Below, piece after piece: positions 6,255 through 8,803 of a DNA stretch of 8,803 bases; position 1 is the first letter of the stretch, and each line of letters starts with the position of its first letter. Location: assembly GCA_002402635.1 (NCBI GenBank), contig DHGE01000046.1:1-8803 (forward strand), written 5' to 3'. The notes beneath the pieces are model-generated. The model did no database searches and was not told where the DNA came from. It was given only the letters and a program-made list of their open reading frames with translations. A program made the position numbers and the translations under genes. This DNA is from Deferribacterales bacterium UBA4806. Its GTDB lineage: Bacteria; Chrysiogenota; Deferribacteres; Deferribacterales; UBA228.

Positions 6255-6881
6255 TTATGCTTTCTCAAATACAATTACAGATTTATAAAAATGATAGGAG
6301 TAAATATCTCTAATAGGAACGGGCATTAGATTTCTTAGTTGATAAAAATTTCCATTTGTGTTTCCCAAAAGTGGAAGTTGCTGATTGAAAACCAAATTTA
6401 AAGCCCAATTATATATTATATCTTTTCCACCTGTATATTTTTGTTCAAAATTACAATGAGTATCTTCAATAAAATATAATCCTCCTCTTTTTAAATGAGG
6501 AAAAGCCAAATTAAATGTTTCAATTTCATGTTGGGGAAAGTGTGAGCCATCATCAATAATAACATCAAATCCATAAGGAATATTAGCCCACGATTCATGC
6601 TGTGTAGAATCACCTTTATGAATAGTTAAATTTGGAGCAGAAATTTGAGGACTGTTCCAAACTTCAATATGCTCTTTATCAAAATATTCCATAATATGAA
6701 TATCCGAATCGGGATATGCTTCTGACCACATTAAAGCTGAAGCACCAGAACCCAATCCAATTTCTAAAAGATTATCAATATTTCTTCCAGACAATAATTG
6801 TTCATACATTCTCACATAATTATGATCTTGTTCTCTTTTGTCTGTTCCATATTTGTTTGCTAAATCATATAATGTTTTCAA
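6255..6881 (-). CDS. Class I SAM-dependent methyltransferase (sugar O-methyltransferase type)
   Basis: This is a 208-aa protein opening with LYDLANKYGTDK and HNYVRMYEQLL. That opening is typical of a group of small methyltransferases found with glycan or macrolide-sugar genes (macrocin O-methyltransferase-like). The SAM site is LLEIGLGSGAS (38-48), followed by acidic loop 2 near IHIMEYFD. The motif DVIIDDGSHFPQ (106-117) and GGLYFIEDTHCN (133-144) supply acidic residues that bind metal or substrate in relatives. The start is TTG (6881-6879) with a good AGGAGA SD 6 nt upstream. The gene lies 16 nt after the preceding glycosyltransferase and 1 nt before the GT2 gene. In context it probably methylates a sugar of the glycan built by the neighbouring transferases; this is inference. 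Methylation of a small molecule or of the phage or host surface cannot be told apart. Confidence 0.82.
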   Translation of the reverse strand: MKTLYDLANKYGTDKREQDHNYVRMYEQLLSGRNIDNLLEIGLGSGASALMWSEAYPDSDIHIMEYFDKEHIEVWNSPQISAPNLTIHKGDSTQHESWANIPYGFDVIIDDGSHFPQHEIETFNLAFPHLKRGGLYFIEDTHCNFEQKYTGGKDIIYNWALNLVFNQQLPLLGNTNGNFYQLRNLMPVPIRDIYSYHFYKSVIVFEKA

Positions 6882-6897
6882 TAAATTCTCCTATTCC

Positions 6898-7638
6898 TTA
6901 ATCATATTTGTGTTTATTTTCTAAACCTGTCATACCTTGTTCAAAATAATTATAAACGATATATCCGTGAGGAGCAGGACTAACATATTCCATGCCAATA
7001 CCTTTTAGACCATATTTATAGAACAAATTTGTTAAAATGGATTGATCTGTACGATGATCAATAAAACCAGGATCATTTTCTTCTTTTGGATTTCTATCTT
7101 TAAGAATTGCATCAGGAGTAAGACACCATTGCAACCACTCTTCAAGTAAAGCAATATTCTTTTTGTTTTTTACTAATGCTATTGTACCTGCCTCTAATTG
7201 CCTCTGTTCATAATAAAACTTATTATCACAACCCATTATTTCTTGACATTTTTTAGTAGTCCAATCACCATGTCTATAATAATTAATATTAAAGAAAGAT
7301 CCATCTAATTCTGTTTTTACTAAATGTTCAACCCAATTATAGAATCCATCATTATAGACATAATCAGTTACGTCTAAATAAAACAATAGGTCTCCATCTT
7401 TAATATGGGGCATTGTCTGCAACATTATGAAGGGCTTCCAACTGGCAAAACCGTGTCCAGTGTTTGCAGATTCTAAAATATATCTAGCATTAGGCAGATC
7501 ATAGAATCCAGCATCTTCTAACCACTTACCAGTATAATTAAAAATGGTTTTAAAGTGTTTTTCCATCAACTCGTTTTGATGAATCATCACCATTTCATAT
7601 TGAGTTCCTTCAGCAAACAAACATAAATATTTATCCAA
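6898..7638 (-). CDS. Putative glycosyltransferase (GT-A-like, capsular-type)
   Basis: Numbered from the TTG at 7638-7636 (246 aa), the protein has GHGFASWKPFIMLQTM (61-76), then DGDLLFYLDVTDYVYND (81-97) with a DxD-like YLDVTD. HRTDQSILTNLFYKYG (195-210) follows. The order 'G.G...WKP', 'GDLL.Y.D' and 'H..DQSIL' recurs in glycosyltransferase-like proteins of capsule and cell-wall glycan clusters, so transfer of a sugar from a nucleotide donor is the likely role. The frame opens eight codons earlier at a GTG (7662), overlapping the HTH gene. The TTG is preferred because a strong GGAGG (7648-7652) stands 9 nt upstream of it and it begins just after the HTH stop. No membrane segment or signal peptide is visible. 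I do not recognise the exact family, and the assignment rests on motifs and neighbours. Confidence 0.7.
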   Translation of the reverse strand: MDKYLCLFAEGTQYEMVMIHQNELMEKHFKTIFNYTGKWLEDAGFYDLPNARYILESANTGHGFASWKPFIMLQTMPHIKDGDLLFYLDVTDYVYNDGFYNWVEHLVKTELDGSFFNINYYRHGDWTTKKCQEIMGCDNKFYYEQRQLEAGTIALVKNKKNIALLEEWLQWCLTPDAILKDRNPKEENDPGFIDHRTDQSILTNLFYKYGLKGIGMEYVSPAPHGYIVYNYFEQGMTGLENKHKYD

Positions 7639-7642
7639 TTTA

Positions 7643-7948
7643 TTAATCCTCCAAATCTTCACTAAAATTTTTTGTTTTAATATACATATATAATCCTAAT
7701 TTTTCAAATAAATTTTCTAAAACTTCTAATGTAATATTCTTGAATTCTCCATTTTCAATTTTTTTTAATTTTTTCAATGGAATTTTATATTTTTTAGAAA
7801 ATTGTTTTTGCGTTAGTTCCTCTCTTTTTCTAGAATGATAAAGAATAATTGAAATATCGGTCTGCCAATGAATTTTTTTATAAGCAATATTAAATTCTGG
7901 ATCTTTCAAAGATTCTTTAAGTGCTTCTTTATGTGAAATTAATTTCAT
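7643..7948 (-). CDS. XRE-family HTH protein, HigA-antitoxin-like
   Basis: A 101-aa protein. The helix-turn-helix region is ELTQKQFSKKYKIPLKKLKKIENGEFKNITLEVLENLFEKLGL (44-86, in two parts: recognition around QKQFSKKYKIP and the KIENGE turn). The N-terminus (HKEALKESLKDPEFNIAYKK) resembles the lead-in of HigA/RelB-linked antitoxins, where 'DPEF..EY' is common. No toxin-like gene (HigB/RelE) is adjacent, so it is either a solitary antitoxin or a plain transcription regulator. ATG at 7948 has a strong AAGGAGA SD. It is the first gene of the glycan row and ends 4 nt before the next start. The 93-bp gap in front of it holds repeated TGTAA/TTACA motifs that could be its own operator. DNA binding is well supported; antitoxin activity is speculative. 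Confidence 0.75.
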   Translation of the reverse strand: MKLISHKEALKESLKDPEFNIAYKKIHWQTDISIILYHSRKREELTQKQFSKKYKIPLKKLKKIENGEFKNITLEVLENLFEKLGLYMYIKTKNFSEDLED

Positions 7949-7961
7949 TTTATTCTCCTTA

Positions 7962-7981
7962 AATAAAACCTAGATTTTATT
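7962..7981. other. Small stem-loop upstream of the HTH gene
   Basis: AATAAAA / TTTTATT with a 6-nt loop forms a 7-bp perfect but all-AT stem, ending a few bases before the AAGGAGA ribosome binding site of the HTH gene. No U-run follows on the coding strand. It could affect translation or be compositional chance. Confidence 0.25.
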
Positions 7982-7990
7982 GATCATTTT

Positions 7991-8025
7991 TGTAAAATAT
8001 TTATTACATTTAATATATTTTGTAA
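7991..8025. promoter_or_regulatory. Candidate operator: TGTAA-N8-TTACA-N12-TGTAA
   Basis: The gap before the HTH gene contains TGTAA (7991-7995), its complement TTACA (8004-8008) and TGTAA again (8021-8025). The central half-site can pair with either neighbour, and the two outer sites are 30 bp apart. A palindromic TGTACA lies at 8034-8039. Paired half-sites directly upstream of an XRE gene suggest autoregulation, but the region is very AT-rich and I found no convincing -35/-10 pair with them. Confidence 0.3.
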
Positions 8026-8041
8026 TATATATATGTACATT

Positions 8042-8380
8042 TTACTCTTTAATTTCAGCATTTTCAATCCATTTTAAAACTTCAGATCGATTTCCATACA
8101 TTCTTTTTACTAAAGCCATAGCAAAACCTACTTCTGGAATAAATTCATCTTCTTTAGATTTTTTTACAACAGTCTTAGTTCCATCATTCCAATAAACAAT
8201 TGTAGCATAATTATTTTGAAAGATAATTTTTTCTGGCTTTAATTTTATTAATGGTTGTTGTGATGAATAATTAGCAATCCATATATTATCATAATTAAAA
8301 CCGGCTAAATCAATATTTTTTAATGATTCACTAAAACTCATTAATGAATTCCCATTACAAAAAACATATTTTGTTGACAT
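8042..8380 (-). CDS. Small conserved phage protein, 112 aa, unknown function
   Basis: The core is NYATIVYWNDGTKTVVKKSKEDEFIPEVGFAMALVKRMYGN followed by EVLKWIENA, split here by residues I read as a helix start. I recognise the 'AT.V.W.DGTKT.VK....D.FDPE.G.AMA..K...GN' pattern as recurring in short proteins of Firmicutes phages, where its function is not known to me. The N-terminal half (STKYVFCNGNSLMSF, then a LKPEKIIFQN link) is less familiar. I chose ATG 8380-8378, which has AAAGGA 9 nt upstream, over a TTG three codons earlier that lies inside that spacer. It follows the 8746-8399 gene by 18 nt and belongs to the same unit. It supports the phage assignment of the window. Confidence 0.75.
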   Translation of the reverse strand: MSTKYVFCNGNSLMSFSESLKNIDLAGFNYDNIWIANYSSQQPLIKLKPEKIIFQNNYATIVYWNDGTKTVVKKSKEDEFIPEVGFAMALVKRMYGNRSEVLKWIENAEIKE

Positions 8381-8398
8381 TTTTATCAATCCTTTCTT

Positions 8399-8746
8399 TC
8401 AGTCAAGTGACTTAACATTAATCCAACTTAAAACTTCTTCTAAATTATTTTCAATTATTGCCATTACTTCATACACAATTTTTAATTCTTGAATCCCTAA
8501 CATGGCTGTTGCACCACCATATCCTTCAAAATCAATATATGGATGATAATTGTAATTATACATGTTTAAATTAATTCCAACTTCTCTTTCAAATAAATAA
8601 AAAACCAATTCATCTTCATAAAATTTTATAGATATGTTTTTATCTTCACCCATTACATTTCGTATTTCGTCAATAAATTCTCTTATTGACAAAATACGGT
8701 TTTTATTATCTAAAATATTATTTTTATCGGACTCTAAACGTTTCAT
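8399..8746 (-). CDS. Hypothetical protein, 115 aa
   Basis: I do not recognise a family. The protein is charged, starts MKRLESDKNNILDNKNRILSI in part-helical sequence, and continues with ISIKFYEDELVFYLFEREVGINLNMYNYNYHPYIDF, a beta-rich aromatic stretch. It ends with a helical ELKIVYEVMAIIENNLEEVLSW. No cysteines, membrane helix or signal peptide. The ATG at 8746-8744 has an AGGAG SD 5 nt upstream, and the gene runs 18 nt ahead of the small phage protein, so it is probably co-transcribed. The beta-sheet-then-helix pattern with 'LSWI' at the end loosely resembles the end of its neighbour ('VLKWIENA'), but the similarity is too short to call them related. Confidence 0.7.
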   Translation of the reverse strand: MKRLESDKNNILDNKNRILSIREFIDEIRNVMGEDKNISIKFYEDELVFYLFEREVGINLNMYNYNYHPYIDFEGYGGATAMLGIQELKIVYEVMAIIENNLEEVLSWINVKSLD

Positions 8747-8773
8747 TGATACTCCTTTTAATTAAATAAAAAA

Positions 8774-8801
8774 TTTATACATTGAATAACAGCATATCCA
8801 A
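8774..8801 (-). promoter_or_regulatory. Possible promoter for the 115-aa gene
   Basis: On the minus strand TTGGAT (8801-8796) and TATAAA (8779-8774) are separated by 16 bp and lie about 30 bp upstream of the start codon. The -10 matches five of six consensus bases but the -35 only three, and AT-rich sequence gives such matches easily. Confidence 0.35.
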
Positions 8802-8803
8802 TA

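Noticed and set aside
6254..6274. Upstream TTG start for the GT2 gene
   Set aside because: It would overlap the methyltransferase end and has no SD; the family motif begins soon after the ATG at 6253.
6716..6901. 61-aa plus-strand frame
   Set aside because: Antisense to the start of the methyltransferase gene and without a supporting context; all its neighbours read the other way.
7980..8195. 71-aa plus-strand frame with a hydrophobic N-terminus that looks like a membrane segment
   Set aside because: The hydrophobic stretch comes from the AT-rich gap, the rest is antisense to the conserved small phage protein, and no plus-strand gene is otherwise present.

Overview
The window looks like part of the early/replication region of a low-GC Firmicutes bacteriophage or prophage. 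It is AT-rich throughout, and every convincing gene lies on the minus strand in short-gapped transcription units with AAGGAG-type ribosome binding sites. A RecA-like phage ATPase and a large phage-type single-strand DNA-binding protein with an acidic tail sit at one end. A small conserved phage protein with an ATIVYWNDGTKTVVKK core sits at the other. No tRNA, rRNA, CRISPR array or evident replication origin was seen.

Read in the direction of transcription (from 8803 down to 1), there are four parts. (1) Two small phage-type proteins (8746-8399 and 8380-8042). (2) After a 93-bp AT-rich gap with a repeated inverted TGTAA/TTACA motif, a tightly packed row: an XRE/HigA-type HTH protein, a DxD glycosyltransferase-like protein, a SAM-dependent methyltransferase, a GT2 glycosyltransferase and a GmhA-like phosphoheptose isomerase (7948-4908). 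Gaps within this row are 1-17 bp and several SD sequences overlap the preceding stop codon. (3) A tnpB-only IS200/IS605-type element (tnpB 4813-3692, with its own promoter and a likely guide-RNA scaffold past its 3' end), then a 45-49 bp imperfect tandem repeat, then a heptose-7-phosphate kinase of the HddA type (3395-2400). (4) The replication genes: SSB (2308-1256), a 71-aa acidic protein (1194-979) and the RecA-like ATPase (968 to beyond base 1).

The most notable content is a sugar cassette inside a phage replication region. GmhA and HddA are consecutive enzymes of nucleotide-activated heptose synthesis: sedoheptulose-7-P to heptose-7-P to heptose-1,7-bisphosphate. Here they are accompanied by two putative glycosyltransferases and a methyltransferase. 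The later pathway enzymes (GmhB phosphatase, HddC/HldE nucleotidyltransferase) are not in the window. The cassette could decorate phage DNA, virions or the host surface; the sequence does not decide which. The TnpB element appears to have landed between gmhA and hddA, splitting what was probably one operon. The junction next to hddA carries an odd repeated sequence whose last 12 bases recur exactly at the hddA ribosome binding site.
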